Assembly (NCBI RefSeq): GCF_024753145.1 | Contig: NZ_JANUGU010000002.1 | Span: 620,001 to 684,000 of the forward strand | Direction: 5' to 3' | DNA from: Massilia terrae | Lineage (GTDB): Bacteria; Pseudomonadota; Gammaproteobacteria; Burkholderiales; Burkholderiaceae_D | Length of the DNA stretch: 64,000 nucleotides | Shown: piece after piece, positions 33,137-42,465 of the stretch | Layout of the letters: the number at the start of each line of letters is the position of its first letter | How positions within the stretch are numbered: position 1 is the stretch's first letter | Made by a program: the position numbers and the translations under genes | The notes under the pieces: model-generated | What the model was told of the DNA's origin: nothing | Seen by the model: the letters and a program-made list of their open reading frames with translations, nothing else | The model's database searches: none

Positions 33137-35488
33137 ATGCGTATCCTAAACACATTGCCGACATCCCTGCCTGGGCCACGGGATGACAACGCTCGTCCAG
33201 ACCGCTTACTCATGCAGAGACCACCCCGTCCAAGCGCACCTCGCCGCCGCATGCCGTCGCCCGGCACCGGCCTCACCCCGCTGCTGCTGGCGGCGCTGGC
33301 CTTCGCCATCACCGCGCTGCTGACGCTGGGCGCCTACAACAGCGCGCGCCACGTCGCCCAGGCCAACCTGCAGAACACCTTCGAGTACCGGTCCCGCGAC
33401 GCCCACCTGGCCCTGGTGCGGCGCATGGCAGTGTACGAGGAAGTGCTGCGCGGCGTGCAGGGCTACCTGCGCGGCTCGGTGAACATCAGCCGCAAGGAAT
33501 TCGCCGACTACTTCTCGGTGCTGCGGCTGGACGAGAGCTTTCCCGGCATCGAGGCGCTCGGCATCGCGTCGATCATCCCGCCGGGACAGCTGGAGCGCCA
33601 TGAGCAGGCCGTGCGGCGCGAGGGCTATGCCAGCTACACGGTGCACCCGCCCGGCCCGCGCCCGGTCTACACCTCGGTCACCCATATCGAGCCGTTCAAT
33701 GGCCGCAACCTGCGCGCCTTCGGCTTCGACATGTTCAGCGAGCCGGTGCGGCGCGCCGCGATGGAAGCCGCGCGCGACACCGGCCAGGCGGCCGTCACCG
33801 GCAAGGTGGTGCTGGTGCAGGAGAGCGGCTGGGACAACAAGCCAGGCGTGCTGATGTACCTGCCGGTGTACCGCGCCGGCCTGCCGGCGCAGACCGTGGA
33901 GCAGCGCCGCGCCGCGATCTTCGGCTGGGTCTATTCGCCGTTTCGCATGAACGACCTGATGCGCGGCCTGCTGGGCGAGCATTCGGGCGAGGTCGAACTG
34001 CGCATCTACGACGGCGCCCAGCCCGGCGCCGAAGACCTGCTCTACCTGTCACCCGGCACCGCGCCCGGGCGGCGGCCGATGTTCCAGCGGACCGACGTGA
34101 TCGAGATGCGCGGGCGGCCGTGGACGGTGGTGTTCAGCTCGACCCCGGCGCTGGAGGCGCAGCGCGACACCGTGCGGCCGCTGGTGATCGGCCTGACGGG
34201 CATCGGCGTCGGCTTCCTGCTGGGCGTGGTGGTATGGCTGCTCGCCAGCGAACGCGGGCGCGCGCTCAAGCTGGCCGAGAAGATGACGCTGGAGCTGCGC
34301 CAGTCGTACATCCGCATCGAGGCCGAGCAGCGCCGCATGCGCGTGATCCTGCAGAACGCCTACGACGCCTTTGTCGCGAGCGACGCCAAGGGCCGCATCA
34401 CCGACTGGAACATCAAGGCCACCCAGCTGTTCGGCTGGACCGAGCGCGAGGCGCTGGGCCGCCCGATCAGCGACCTGCTGGTGCCGCCGGACCAGCGCGA
34501 ACGCCATGTGCGCGGCTTTCGCCGCTTCGCCAACTGCGGCAGCGGGCCGGTGATGTCGGCGCCGACCGAGGTCACGGCGCAACGCAACGACGGCAGCCTG
34601 GTGCAGGTCGAGGTGGCGGTGGCGGCGCTACCGACGCCGGACGGCTACGGCGCCAGCGCCTTCGTGCGCGACATCACGCCGCGCAAGGAGGCCGAGGAAC
34701 GCGAGCGCCAGCGCCAGCAGCGGCTGGACGAAACGCGCGAGGCGCTGCAGCGCGCGCAGAAGCTGGAGGCGGTGGGCAAGCTCACCGGCGGGGTCGCGCA
34801 CGACTTCAACAACCTGCTGCACATCATCAGCGCCAACGTGCAGCTGGTGCTGCGCTCGCCGAACAAGCAGCAGCAGCGGCTGCAGAGCATCCTCGACGCG
34901 GTGGAGCGCGGATCGAAGCTGTCGGCGCAGCTGCTGGCCTTTGCACGGCGCCAGCCGCTGCATCCGCAGGTGGTCGATACCGCGCGGCTGATCGAGCGGA
35001 TGGACAGCCTGCTGCACCGCGCCGCCGGCGAAGGCGTGGAGCTACGCCACACCGTGCAGCCGGGCCTGTGGAACACGCTGGTCGATCCGAACCAGCTGGA
35101 AAACGTGCTGCTGAATTTGGTGATCAACGCACGCGACGCGATCGAGGGACGGGGCAGCATCACGATCGCGCTGTCCAACGCGGACCTCGACGGTGATGCG
35201 CTGCCGGATCCGGAGATGGCGCCGGGGCAGTATGTGCTGGCGACGGTGTCCGATACAGGCCGCGGCATGGCGCCGGAGGTGATGGAGCGCGCGTTCGAGC
35301 CCTTCTTCACCACCAAGCCGGAGGGCAAGGGAACCGGGCTGGGGCTATCGATGGCGCACGGCTTCGTGAAACAGAGCGGCGGGCATATCCAGCTCGCGAG
35401 CGAGGTCGGGCGGGGGACGACGGTGAGCATCTACCTGCCGCGGTGTTTGCGGGAGATTGCGGAGGGGGTAATGACGCCGGGGCGGTAG
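33137..35488 (+). CDS. CHASE-PAS sensor histidine kinase
   Basis: A 783-residue membrane kinase. A membrane helix (about 47-67) is followed by a periplasmic CHASE domain (about 100-320, with FPGIEALGIASIIPP and RPVYTSVTHIEPFNGRNLRAFGFD), a second helix (about 345-367), a PAS domain (about 400-515) and a kinase core (about 540-770). The phospho-His is about His555 in GGVAHDFNNLL; NLVINARDAI, VSDTGRGMAPEV and GTGLGLSMAHGF are the ATP-binding boxes. There is no receiver domain and no adjacent response regulator. It is divergent from the ABC-SCO1 operon by about 90 bases. The first ATG is used; ATGs at 33212 and 33251 are possible. Confidence 0.9.
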   Translation: MRILNTLPTSLPGPRDDNARPDRLLMQRPPRPSAPRRRMPSPGTGLTPLLLAALAFAITALLTLGAYNSARHVAQANLQNTFEYRSRDAHLALVRRMAVYEEVLRGVQGYLRGSVNISRKEFADYFSVLRLDESFPGIEALGIASIIPPGQLERHEQAVRREGYASYTVHPPGPRPVYTSVTHIEPFNGRNLRAFGFDMFSEPVRRAAMEAARDTGQAAVTGKVVLVQESGWDNKPGVLMYLPVYRAGLPAQTVEQRRAAIFGWVYSPFRMNDLMRGLLGEHSGEVELRIYDGAQPGAEDLLYLSPGTAPGRRPMFQRTDVIEMRGRPWTVVFSSTPALEAQRDTVRPLVIGLTGIGVGFLLGVVVWLLASERGRALKLAEKMTLELRQSYIRIEAEQRRMRVILQNAYDAFVASDAKGRITDWNIKATQLFGWTEREALGRPISDLLVPPDQRERHVRGFRRFANCGSGPVMSAPTEVTAQRNDGSLVQVEVAVAALPTPDGYGASAFVRDITPRKEAEERERQRQQRLDETREALQRAQKLEAVGKLTGGVAHDFNNLLHIISANVQLVLRSPNKQQQRLQSILDAVERGSKLSAQLLAFARRQPLHPQVVDTARLIERMDSLLHRAAGEGVELRHTVQPGLWNTLVDPNQLENVLLNLVINARDAIEGRGSITIALSNADLDGDALPDPEMAPGQYVLATVSDTGRGMAPEVMERAFEPFFTTKPEGKGTGLGLSMAHGFVKQSGGHIQLASEVGRGTTVSIYLPRCLREIAEGVMTPGR

Positions 35489-35500
35489 GGATCTGCACGC

Positions 35501-35536
35501 AAAATGGGGCTCCCGCCTGCGCGGGAACCCCATTTT
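35501..35536. terminator. Bidirectional terminator / palindromic repeat
   Basis: Near-perfect inverted repeat: AAAATGGGG (35501-35509) with CCCCATTTT (35528-35536), and TCCCGC with GCGGGA inside. It lies between convergent genes, has A/T tracts on both sides and resembles the dispersed repeat family. Confidence 0.75.
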
Positions 35537-35555
35537 CCGCGGGTACCGTTAGCGC

Positions 35556-36005
35556 TTAACGCAGCGGCACCAGACCATTGCGCTCCACGCGCACGTGCTC
35601 GCCGTTGTAGTAGCGATGCGCCCCCTCTTCCGTGACATGGCGCACAGCACCGTTATCCATGCGCACCTTGGTCTCGGTCACCGTGCGCGAGCGCGCGTTC
35701 TTTTCGATCTGGTTGCCGGCATAGCCGCCGCCCACCGCACCGGCCACCGTCGCCAGCTTGCGGCCATTGCCGCCGCCCACGCGGTTGCCGAGGAAGCCGC
35801 CCACCAGCGCGCCGGTCGCGATGCCCAGGCCGCTGCCGTGTTCCGCCGCGCGCTCATAGCTGTGGCTCGACACCACCACGCCGCAGCTCTGGCATTCGAC
35901 CTTGTGCGGGGCCGCCTGCGCGCCCATCGGGCTGGAGAGGAATGCGAGGCCGAGGGCGCCTGCGGCCAGGCCCTTGCGTGCGCTGGAGAAGAGGTGTGCG
36001 TTCAT
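35556..36005 (-). CDS. Glycine-zipper 2TM-domain exported protein
   Basis: A 149-residue exported protein with signal peptide (about 1-31, ending GAQAAP). A Gly-zipper region (about 57-98: GSGLGIATGALVGGFLGNRVGGGNG...AGAVGGGYAGNQIEKN) matches the glycine-zipper 2TM family of outer-membrane lipoprotein-like proteins, though without a lipobox. A Cys pair (ECQSCG) follows the signal. AGGAGC upstream supports the start over a longer in-frame extension. Function of the family is poorly defined, probably envelope integrity. Confidence 0.85.
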   Translation of the reverse strand: MNAHLFSSARKGLAAGALGLAFLSSPMGAQAAPHKVECQSCGVVVSSHSYERAAEHGSGLGIATGALVGGFLGNRVGGGNGRKLATVAGAVGGGYAGNQIEKNARSRTVTETKVRMDNGAVRHVTEEGAHRYYNGEHVRVERNGLVPLR

Positions 36006-36123
36006 GGTGTGCTCCTGGTTGCAATGATGAGATGGCCACAGATTACTTGGCCAAGTGCAACTCGGAAAGACCAAAAAAGGTTTCAGTTGCAAGCGGATGT
36101 AACTGTTCAGTAAGCCTTCAAGC

Positions 36124-38040
36124 TCACAGCGGTATGTGGCGCGCCGGGCGCCGCGCGACCCTGACCCGGTTGCGGCCATGGTTCTTGGCCTCGTACATGG
36201 CGCGGTCGGCGCCGCGCAGCAGGCTTTCGCCGTCGAGGCCATGATCGGGGAACATCGCGCAGCCGATGCTGCCCGAGATCTGCAGCACGTGCTGCTCGAC
36301 CGTGAACGGCCGGTTCAGCTGGGACAGGATGTTCTCGCCCACCGTGCGCGCGTCCTCCATGTTGGCGCAGCGCGGCAGCAGCACCACGAATTCGTCGCCG
36401 CCCACGCGCGCCAGCGTGTCCGACTCGCGCAGGCAGGACGCCACGCGCTGGCCCACCGCCACCAGCAGCGCATCGCCCACCGCATGGCCGTAGCTGTCGT
36501 TGACCGGCTTGAACTTGTCGAGGTCGAAGAACAGCACCGCCAGCCGCGTCTTCTCGCGCTGGGCGATGCGCACGGCCTGGCGCAGGCGGTCGGCCAGCAG
36601 TATGCGGTTCGGCAGCCCGGTCAGCGCGTCGTGGGTGGCCTGGTGGCGCATGTGCGCCTCCCTGGTCTTGCGCAGGCCGATGTCGGCGAAGGTGCCGACC
36701 ATGCGCAGCGGGCGGCCCTCCTCGTCGCGCTCGGCCACCGTGCCGCGCGCCAGCACCCAGGTCCACTCGCCGTTGCGGCGGCGGATGCGGTGCTCGGCGG
36801 CGTAATCCTGGGCGCGGCCGGCGAAGTGCTCGGCCAGCGCGTAGCGCACGCGCGCCATGTCTTCCGGGTGCACCAGCTCCTGCAGGCCGGTGGCGTCGAG
36901 TCGGATGCAGGGCTCGTCGCTGTCGAGGATGTCCTGGGCGCGCGGCGACAGCGTCGCCATGCCGGTGACCAGGTCGCAGTCCCACACGCCGTCGCCGGAC
37001 GCGCTCAGCGCCAGCTTCCAGCGCGCCTCCGCCGTCGCCAGCGCCTCGGCCACACGGCGGCGGTTGTCGAGGGCAGCGATCGCAATCCAGCCGAGCAGCG
37101 TGAGCAGCACCGAGGCCACGATCGCCTTCCGGATCAGCATGGTCTCCTGCTTGGTGTAGCGCGCGCCGGCGTCCGCCACCGACTGGCCGACCGTCACCAC
37201 CAGCGGATAGTCCGGCAAGTCGCGCCAGGCGTAATTGCGGTCGATGCCGTCGAGCCGGCTCATGCGGCTGAACATGCCGGAAGTGGCATCGGTGGGGTGC
37301 GCGCCGTCGTAGGGCAGGCCTTGGAGCAGCTCGCCCATCGCCTCGCCGCCGCCGGGCAGGCGCGAGGTGCGCGTGATGATGCGGCCATCGCGCCGCACCA
37401 GCGCGACCGAGGTGGAAGGACCGAGATCGATGGCGTGGTAGAAGCGCTTGAAGTAGGAAGGCTCGACCGAGGCGATGATCACGCCCTGCAGGCGGCCCTG
37501 CGCGTCCAGCATCGGCCGGCTGAACTGCACCAGCCATTCGCCGGCGATCGGCGCGAACTGCGGATAGCTGACGAACAGCGTGTCGCCATGGCCTTCGTGG
37601 TGGTAGCGGACGAAGTCGCGGTCGCGCAGGTCCATGCCGGGCTTGACGTCGACCGTGGTGAAAGCGAGGCGGCCGTCGGCGTCGGCCACCGAGATCGCCA
37701 GGATCACGCGGCCATGCAGCTCACGGTTCAGGCGCTCGACCATCTGCGCGAATTCGGCCCGGTTGCCGCCCCAGTGCGTGCGCAGGTGCAGCAGCGACAT
37801 GTCGATGGTGCTGACGGTGGCGTTGACCTCCTCGGCGAAGGCGTGCGCCAGGTTCTGCAGCTCGCGGCCGCTCTCGCGCTGGGCGATATGTGCGAGCTGG
37901 ACGCGTTCGAAGGTGGTGCCGCCCCAGACGATCGGCAGCACCAGTGCCATGAACACGACAAGGCGCACCAGCACGCCGCGGCGGAAATAGGCCGCGAAGT
38001 CGATGGCGGCGCGCAAGCGTGGCGACGTAAACAAGGGCAT
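36124..38040 (-). CDS. Cache-PAS diguanylate cyclase (GGDEF)
   Basis: A 638-residue membrane-bound enzyme making cyclic di-GMP. A membrane helix (about 28-45) precedes a periplasmic dCache sensor (about 55-300), a second helix (about 310-330), a PAS domain (about 345-460) and a GGDEF domain (about 470-625). The active site GGDEF is intact (about 546-550), and RESD five residues before it is the product-inhibition I-site. It stands alone, with the tail close to a small intergenic gap before the glycine-zipper gene. Confidence 0.92.
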   Translation of the reverse strand: MPLFTSPRLRAAIDFAAYFRRGVLVRLVVFMALVLPIVWGGTTFERVQLAHIAQRESGRELQNLAHAFAEEVNATVSTIDMSLLHLRTHWGGNRAEFAQMVERLNRELHGRVILAISVADADGRLAFTTVDVKPGMDLRDRDFVRYHHEGHGDTLFVSYPQFAPIAGEWLVQFSRPMLDAQGRLQGVIIASVEPSYFKRFYHAIDLGPSTSVALVRRDGRIITRTSRLPGGGEAMGELLQGLPYDGAHPTDATSGMFSRMSRLDGIDRNYAWRDLPDYPLVVTVGQSVADAGARYTKQETMLIRKAIVASVLLTLLGWIAIAALDNRRRVAEALATAEARWKLALSASGDGVWDCDLVTGMATLSPRAQDILDSDEPCIRLDATGLQELVHPEDMARVRYALAEHFAGRAQDYAAEHRIRRRNGEWTWVLARGTVAERDEEGRPLRMVGTFADIGLRKTREAHMRHQATHDALTGLPNRILLADRLRQAVRIAQREKTRLAVLFFDLDKFKPVNDSYGHAVGDALLVAVGQRVASCLRESDTLARVGGDEFVVLLPRCANMEDARTVGENILSQLNRPFTVEQHVLQISGSIGCAMFPDHGLDGESLLRGADRAMYEAKNHGRNRVRVARRPARHIPL

Positions 38041-38154
38041 GGAGCGGTGCTGGTCTCACTCTGGCAAGCGATGCAGCGATAATAACATCGCCCGCCTGTT
38101 TCGCACCATGCCTTACCTACAGTCGATGGCCGGGGCGCGCAGCCCGCCCCGCCG

Positions 38155-39096
38155 TCAGTGTTCGAGCGAGGCGGCGATCGCGTCGAGCAGGGAACGGGTG
38201 CCGCGCTCGCGCGAGCCGGCGTCGTCGTAGCCATCGAGGAAGGCGCCGTGCTCGTTGACCACCACGGTGGTGGTGGCGCCGTCGCCGCGCAATTCGATGG
38301 TGGCCAGCGACACCGAGATCTTGCGCTCATCGAGATGCATCTCGTAGCTGTACACCAGGCGCTCGTTCGGCAGCACGTCGAAATACACGGCGTCGAAGGA
38401 CGAGACCATGCCGCTGTCCCAGCGTCCCTGCGCGATCTCGCGGCCGCCGGGGCGCACGTCCATCTCGCGCTTGATCGAGGTGTAGCCCTTCCCGCCCGAG
38501 AACCACTTGTCCTTGGCGGCGCGGTCGGCGAAGGCCTGCCAGACGCGCTCGCGCGGCGCATTGAAGTGGCGCTCGATGCGGAAACTGCCGTGCACGATGT
38601 TGCGCGCGGCGGCGGATTGCTCGGCCTGGTACGACAGCGCGCGGCCCAGGTTGTCCAGCGTCTCGGCCCAGCCCTGCTGTGCGCCCTTGACCATCATCTC
38701 GGCGGCCGGCTGCAGCAGCAGGTAGTGCTGCTCGACGCTCATGCGGGTGCCGCCGCAGTCGTTCTCGAAGTCGACCACGGTGCTGGCCGTGAACAGCATG
38801 TCGCCGTCGGCGTCGGCCACGCCCATTTCGAGCGCGAGACGGGTGTTCGGGATGATCTCGGTGAAGTGGCCGCGGGTCCAGTGGTCCGAGCCGTCCGGGG
38901 CGCGCATGCACACCTCGAAAGCGCCGCCGACGCGGAATTCGACCTTCGCGTCGGGCACGGTGAACATGCGCGGGCAGAACCACAGCTTCACGTGTTCCGC
39001 CGAACTCCAGGCCGCGAACACCTGCTCGCGCGGGGCCGCGAAGACGCGGGATACATTGAGGTGGTGCTGCCGGATCGCTACGGTGTCATTTGCCAT
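38155..39096 (-). CDS. Tandem AHSA1/SRPBCC-domain protein
   Basis: A 313-residue protein made of two START-like AHSA1 domains. The first (about 8-155) starts LNVSRVFAAPREQVFAAWSSAEHVKLWFCP; the second (about 168-310) starts GSFRIERHFNAPRERVWQAFADRAAKDKWFSG. Each keeps the helix-grip pattern with the conserved W-F. Single-domain AHSA1 proteins are usually paired with an ArsR-type repressor, as here (11-base overlap with the upstream regulator). Two domains in one chain suggests fusion of tandem genes. Ligands unknown. Confidence 0.85.
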   Translation of the reverse strand: MANDTVAIRQHHLNVSRVFAAPREQVFAAWSSAEHVKLWFCPRMFTVPDAKVEFRVGGAFEVCMRAPDGSDHWTRGHFTEIIPNTRLALEMGVADADGDMLFTASTVVDFENDCGGTRMSVEQHYLLLQPAAEMMVKGAQQGWAETLDNLGRALSYQAEQSAAARNIVHGSFRIERHFNAPRERVWQAFADRAAKDKWFSGGKGYTSIKREMDVRPGGREIAQGRWDSGMVSSFDAVYFDVLPNERLVYSYEMHLDERKISVSLATIELRGDGATTTVVVNEHGAFLDGYDDAGSRERGTRSLLDAIAASLEH

Positions 39097-39436
39097 TGCC
39101 TTCTCCTTGATCGTTAAGGTTATTCAGGAAGTCTCCGAGGCGGTCGAAGCGGTCTTCCCACTCCGCGCGCCGCGCATTGATCCACTGTTCGGCCAGCGAC
39201 AGGCCGGCCGGCTCGATACGGCAGGTGCGCACGCGCCCCATTTTTTCCGAGCGCACCAGGCCCGCGTGCTCCAGCACGGACAGGTGCTGCATCACGGCGG
39301 GCAGCGACATCTGCAGCGGCTGCGCCAGCGCGCTGACCGAGACGGGGCCGGCGGCCAGCCGTTCGAGCATCGTGCGGCGGGTGCCGTCCGCCAAAGCCTG
39401 GAACGCCAGGTCGAGTGGGTCTTGATGGTTAAGCAT
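39086..39436 (-). CDS. ArsR-family winged-helix repressor
   Basis: A 116-residue ArsR/SdpR-type regulator: LAFQALADGTRRTMLERL at the start, the recognition helix region VSALAQPLQMSLPAVMQHLSVLEHAGLV and a short C-terminal tail. No metal-binding cysteine pair is present, matching the AHSA1-linked subgroup. It probably controls itself and the AHSA1 gene it overlaps. The promoter lies so close that the mRNA appears to be leaderless; no ribosome site is seen before the ATG. Confidence 0.88.
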   Translation of the reverse strand: MLNHQDPLDLAFQALADGTRRTMLERLAAGPVSVSALAQPLQMSLPAVMQHLSVLEHAGLVRSEKMGRVRTCRIEPAGLSLAEQWINARRAEWEDRFDRLGDFLNNLNDQGEGNGK

Positions 39437-39443
39437 GGGCTTA

Positions 39444-39471
39444 AGTATAGCAGCCTGAATTAGTTAAGCAA
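39444..39471 (-). promoter_or_regulatory. Promoter of arsR-like gene, predicting a leaderless mRNA
   Basis: Minus strand TTGCTT (39466-39471), 16-base spacer, TATACT (39444-39449). The predicted transcription start is about 39437, one base before the ATG at 39436. The region is A/T-rich and is shared with the divergent DUF885 gene. Confidence 0.55.
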
Positions 39472-39538
39472 GTAGTTTAGTATTAAATCGCGGGTGGACT
39501 GTTGTATCCTTTGCAAACTCAACATCAAGGATGCCCGG

Positions 39539-41347
39539 ATGTCCCGCACTTTTCCCCTGCTGCGCGCCACCGCCCTCGCGGCCGCGCTCGTGACTGGCGC
39601 GCTGTGCGCCGCCCCCGTCCTCGCTGCCGGCAGCTCGACCCAGGCCTCGCGCCAGGTCGACCGCATCGGCGACGCCTTCTACGTGGCGCGCGCCAAATTC
39701 GACCCGCTGCTGTACGCCACCGCCAACGGCGACAGCCGCTACGACGACCAGCTCGGGATGGCGATTTCGCCGGTGGTACGGGCGCAGACCTTCGCGCTCT
39801 ACCACGACCTGCTGCGCAAGCTGCACCTGGTCGACCGCACCACGCTCCCGGAAAAGGCGCGGCTGGACTACGAGATCCTGGAATTCGAAATCAACGCCCA
39901 GCTCGACCTGGAGCGCTTCCCCGAGCACCTGCTGCCGCTGAACCAGTTCGACAACGTGCCCAGCACCCTGGCCAACTACGCCAGCGGCACCGGCTCGCAG
40001 CCGCTCAACACGCCGGCCCAGTACCGCGCCTACCTGAGCCGCCTGAACCAACTGCCGGGCTGGATCGACCAGGCCATCGTCAACATGAAGGAAGGGATCC
40101 GCGCCGGCGTGGTGCAGCCGAAGGCGATCGTGGCCAAGATGCTGCCGCAGTTCCAGGCGCTGCGCGCAGCCTCGCCGGAAGCCAGCATCTTCTACACGCC
40201 GGTGAAGAACATGCCTGCTTCCTTCCCGGACAAGGAAAAGCAGCAGCTGGCAGCGGCCTACCGCCAGGCCGTGGAGCGCATCGGGCCGGCGCTGGACCGC
40301 CTGTGCCAGTTCATCGAGACCGACTACATGCGCGCCGCGCGCGAGACCGCCGGTTACGGCGCCCTGCCGAACGGCGCCGCGTGGTACATGGCGCGCATCA
40401 AGAACAACACCAACCTGCCGCTGACCCCAGGCGAGATCCACCAGCTTGGCCTGAAGGAAGTCGCGCGCATCCAGCAGCAGATGGCCGGGTTGGCGCCGAA
40501 GCTGGGCTACAGCGGCCCGGCCAATGGTTTTGCCGAGTGGGTCGAGAAGCAGGACAAGTTCAAGCCCTTCACCACCGACACCCAGGTGCTGGACGCCTAC
40601 CGCAAGATCTACGCGACGGTGCAGGCCAAGCTGCCGGCCTATTTCAGCCTGCTGCCGAAGGCGAAGCTCGAGATCCAGCTGGAACCGGAGCTGACCCGCG
40701 AAACCGCATCGGACCACTACACGCCGGTGGCGGCGGACGGCTCGCATCCGGGCGTGTTCTGGGCGGTAGTGAATAATCCCCGGGATTACAGCACGGTCGG
40801 CATGACCACCCTGTTCCTGCACGAAGGCGTGCCGGGGCACCACCTGCACGCGGCCCTGCTCAAGGAACTGCCGCTGCCGGACTTCCGGCGCTTCTTCACC
40901 GAGCATCCGAGCGCCGCCGCGTACGGCGAAGGCTGGGCGCTGTACTGCGAGACGCTGGGCCGCGAGTTCGGCTTCTATGACGATCCGGCCGCCTACTTCG
41001 GCCACCTGAACGACGAACTGCTGCGCGCGGTGCGCCTGGTGGTCGACACCGGCATGCACGCGCAGGGCTGGAGCGAGGCGCAGGCGGTCAAGTATGCGAT
41101 GGACCAGCTGGGCTACAGCCAGGCGCGCGCGACCAACCAGATCGAGCGCTACATGGTGTGGCCGGGCCAGGCGCTGGCGTACAAGGTCGGCGCGCTGAAG
41201 ATCCTGGAGCTGCGCGCCAAGGCGCAGAAGGCGCTGGGGCCGAAGTTCAGCTACCAGAAATTCCACGCGGTGGTGCTGGGCGATGGCACGCTGCCGCTGC
41301 CGATCCTTGAAAAGCAGGTCGACAAGTGGATCGCGAGCGCCAAATGA
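39539..41347 (+). CDS. Exported DUF885 putative metallopeptidase/hydrolase
   Basis: A 602-residue exported protein. The ATG at 39539 gives a signal peptide (MSRTFPLLRATALAAALVTG..., cleavage after VLA) and has AAGGA upstream. The DUF885 region covers the whole mature chain. The metal-binding motif HEGVPGHH (about 428-435) with a downstream Glu (GEGWALYCE) is intact, as in M32-like DUF885 proteins thought to be zinc carboxypeptidases or esterases. It is divergent from the ArsR gene and overlaps the DUF1801 gene by ATGA. Confidence 0.88.
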   Translation: MSRTFPLLRATALAAALVTGALCAAPVLAAGSSTQASRQVDRIGDAFYVARAKFDPLLYATANGDSRYDDQLGMAISPVVRAQTFALYHDLLRKLHLVDRTTLPEKARLDYEILEFEINAQLDLERFPEHLLPLNQFDNVPSTLANYASGTGSQPLNTPAQYRAYLSRLNQLPGWIDQAIVNMKEGIRAGVVQPKAIVAKMLPQFQALRAASPEASIFYTPVKNMPASFPDKEKQQLAAAYRQAVERIGPALDRLCQFIETDYMRAARETAGYGALPNGAAWYMARIKNNTNLPLTPGEIHQLGLKEVARIQQQMAGLAPKLGYSGPANGFAEWVEKQDKFKPFTTDTQVLDAYRKIYATVQAKLPAYFSLLPKAKLEIQLEPELTRETASDHYTPVAADGSHPGVFWAVVNNPRDYSTVGMTTLFLHEGVPGHHLHAALLKELPLPDFRRFFTEHPSAAAYGEGWALYCETLGREFGFYDDPAAYFGHLNDELLRAVRLVVDTGMHAQGWSEAQAVKYAMDQLGYSQARATNQIERYMVWPGQALAYKVGALKILELRAKAQKALGPKFSYQKFHAVVLGDGTLPLPILEKQVDKWIASAK

Positions 41348-41715
41348 CGCCTTCCCAACTGATCGACAAGCGCATCGAAGACCTGGGCGACTGGCGCGGG
41401 CAGACGCTCGCGCGGATCCGCGCGCTGATTCACAAGGCCGTGCCGGAGGTCGTCGAGGAGTGGAAGTGGGAGGTGCCGGTGTGGTCGCACGACGGCATCA
41501 TCTGCACCGGCGAGGCCTACAAGAAGGCGGTGAAGCTGACCTTCCCGAAAGGCGCGTCGGTGGAGGATCCGGCGCGGCTGTTCAACTCCAGCCTTGAGGG
41601 CAAGGTGCGGCGCGCGATCGATTTTCCGGAAGGCGCGCAGATCGACGAGAAAGCGTTCGCCGGCCTGATTCGCGCGGCTGCGGCGCTGAACTCGTCGTCC
41701 AAAAAGTCCAAATAA
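41344..41715 (+). CDS. DUF1801 domain protein
   Basis: A 123-residue protein of the DUF1801 (YdhG/CyaY-like fold) family: VPEVVEEWKWEVPVWSHDGIICTG, then KKAVKLTFPKGASVEDPARLFN and AIDFPEGAQID. These small cytosolic proteins have no established role. The start overlaps the preceding stop (ATGA), giving translational coupling with DUF885. It is convergent with the anti-sigma gene nine bases away. Confidence 0.85.
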   Translation: MTPSQLIDKRIEDLGDWRGQTLARIRALIHKAVPEVVEEWKWEVPVWSHDGIICTGEAYKKAVKLTFPKGASVEDPARLFNSSLEGKVRRAIDFPEGAQIDEKAFAGLIRAAAALNSSSKKSK

Positions 41716-41724
41716 CGGAGCGCC

Positions 41725-42465
41725 TCAACGGCGCTTCCAGCCCTGTTCTCGCGCGCTGCGTTCAGCAGCCGCATCCAGCGTGCTGCCGGCGATACGCCCG
41801 TCGATCGCATCCAGCACGGCCGGCGGCATCGCGCTGCCGGCCTGGCGATACGCGCCTTCCTCCTTCTCGCCTTCGGCCAATACCGGGACCCGCCACGCGC
41901 CGCCGCTGCGGCAGGCCAGCCCGCCGGTAGAACCCATGGTGAAACTGCGGCAGTAGCCGCCGTCCTTCGCCTGGAAGCTGACGCCGACCTTCACTCCCGC
42001 GCCTTGCACCTGTTCGCTCGCGAGCTGCCGCGACAGCGCCTTGTCCAGGGCTCCTTGCGCTACCAGCGCGCCATCCACGCGCGCCACCGTGGCTTCCGAA
42101 CCGCCGCCGTGCGCGCCCTGCCAGCCCAGCGCGCCGACAAGGATGCCGACCGCCAGCGAGGCCGCCATGCCGCCCCACTGCGCCCACGACCAGCGCGCCG
42201 GCAACGCACGCGCGCCGGCGGCTTGTAGCGCATCGACGCGCACGTGGCTCGTTGCGCTCGCGGCGCGCGGCTGCAGGCGCTCCGGCACCGGCTCGTCCAG
42301 CACGCCGGCGAAGGCCGCGAACACGTCGGCACGCAGCGCGCGGTGGCGCTCGACCGCCGCGGCCACCTTCGGGTCGGCGCGCATCGCCTGCTCGACCTCG
42401 GCGCGCTGCGGCGCTTCCAGCTCGCCGTCGGCGTAGGCCATCAAGACATCGTCAGAAATGTTCAT
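41725..42465 (-). CDS. Anti-sigma factor (cognate of adjacent ECF sigma)
   Basis: A 246-residue membrane protein: cytoplasmic anti-sigma domain (1-90, MNISDDVLMAYADGELEAPQ...), one membrane helix (about 105-125) and an exported domain with DGGYCRSFTMGSTGGLAC. It overlaps the sigma gene by ATGA, the standard arrangement for co-translation of a sigma factor and its inhibitor. The exported domain probably senses the envelope; the nearby exported subtilase is a possible partner (inference). A paralog without a sigma gene lies at 27792. Confidence 0.8.
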   Translation of the reverse strand: MNISDDVLMAYADGELEAPQRAEVEQAMRADPKVAAAVERHRALRADVFAAFAGVLDEPVPERLQPRAASATSHVRVDALQAAGARALPARWSWAQWGGMAASLAVGILVGALGWQGAHGGGSEATVARVDGALVAQGALDKALSRQLASEQVQGAGVKVGVSFQAKDGGYCRSFTMGSTGGLACRSGGAWRVPVLAEGEKEEGAYRQAGSAMPPAVLDAIDGRIAGSTLDAAAERSAREQGWKRR

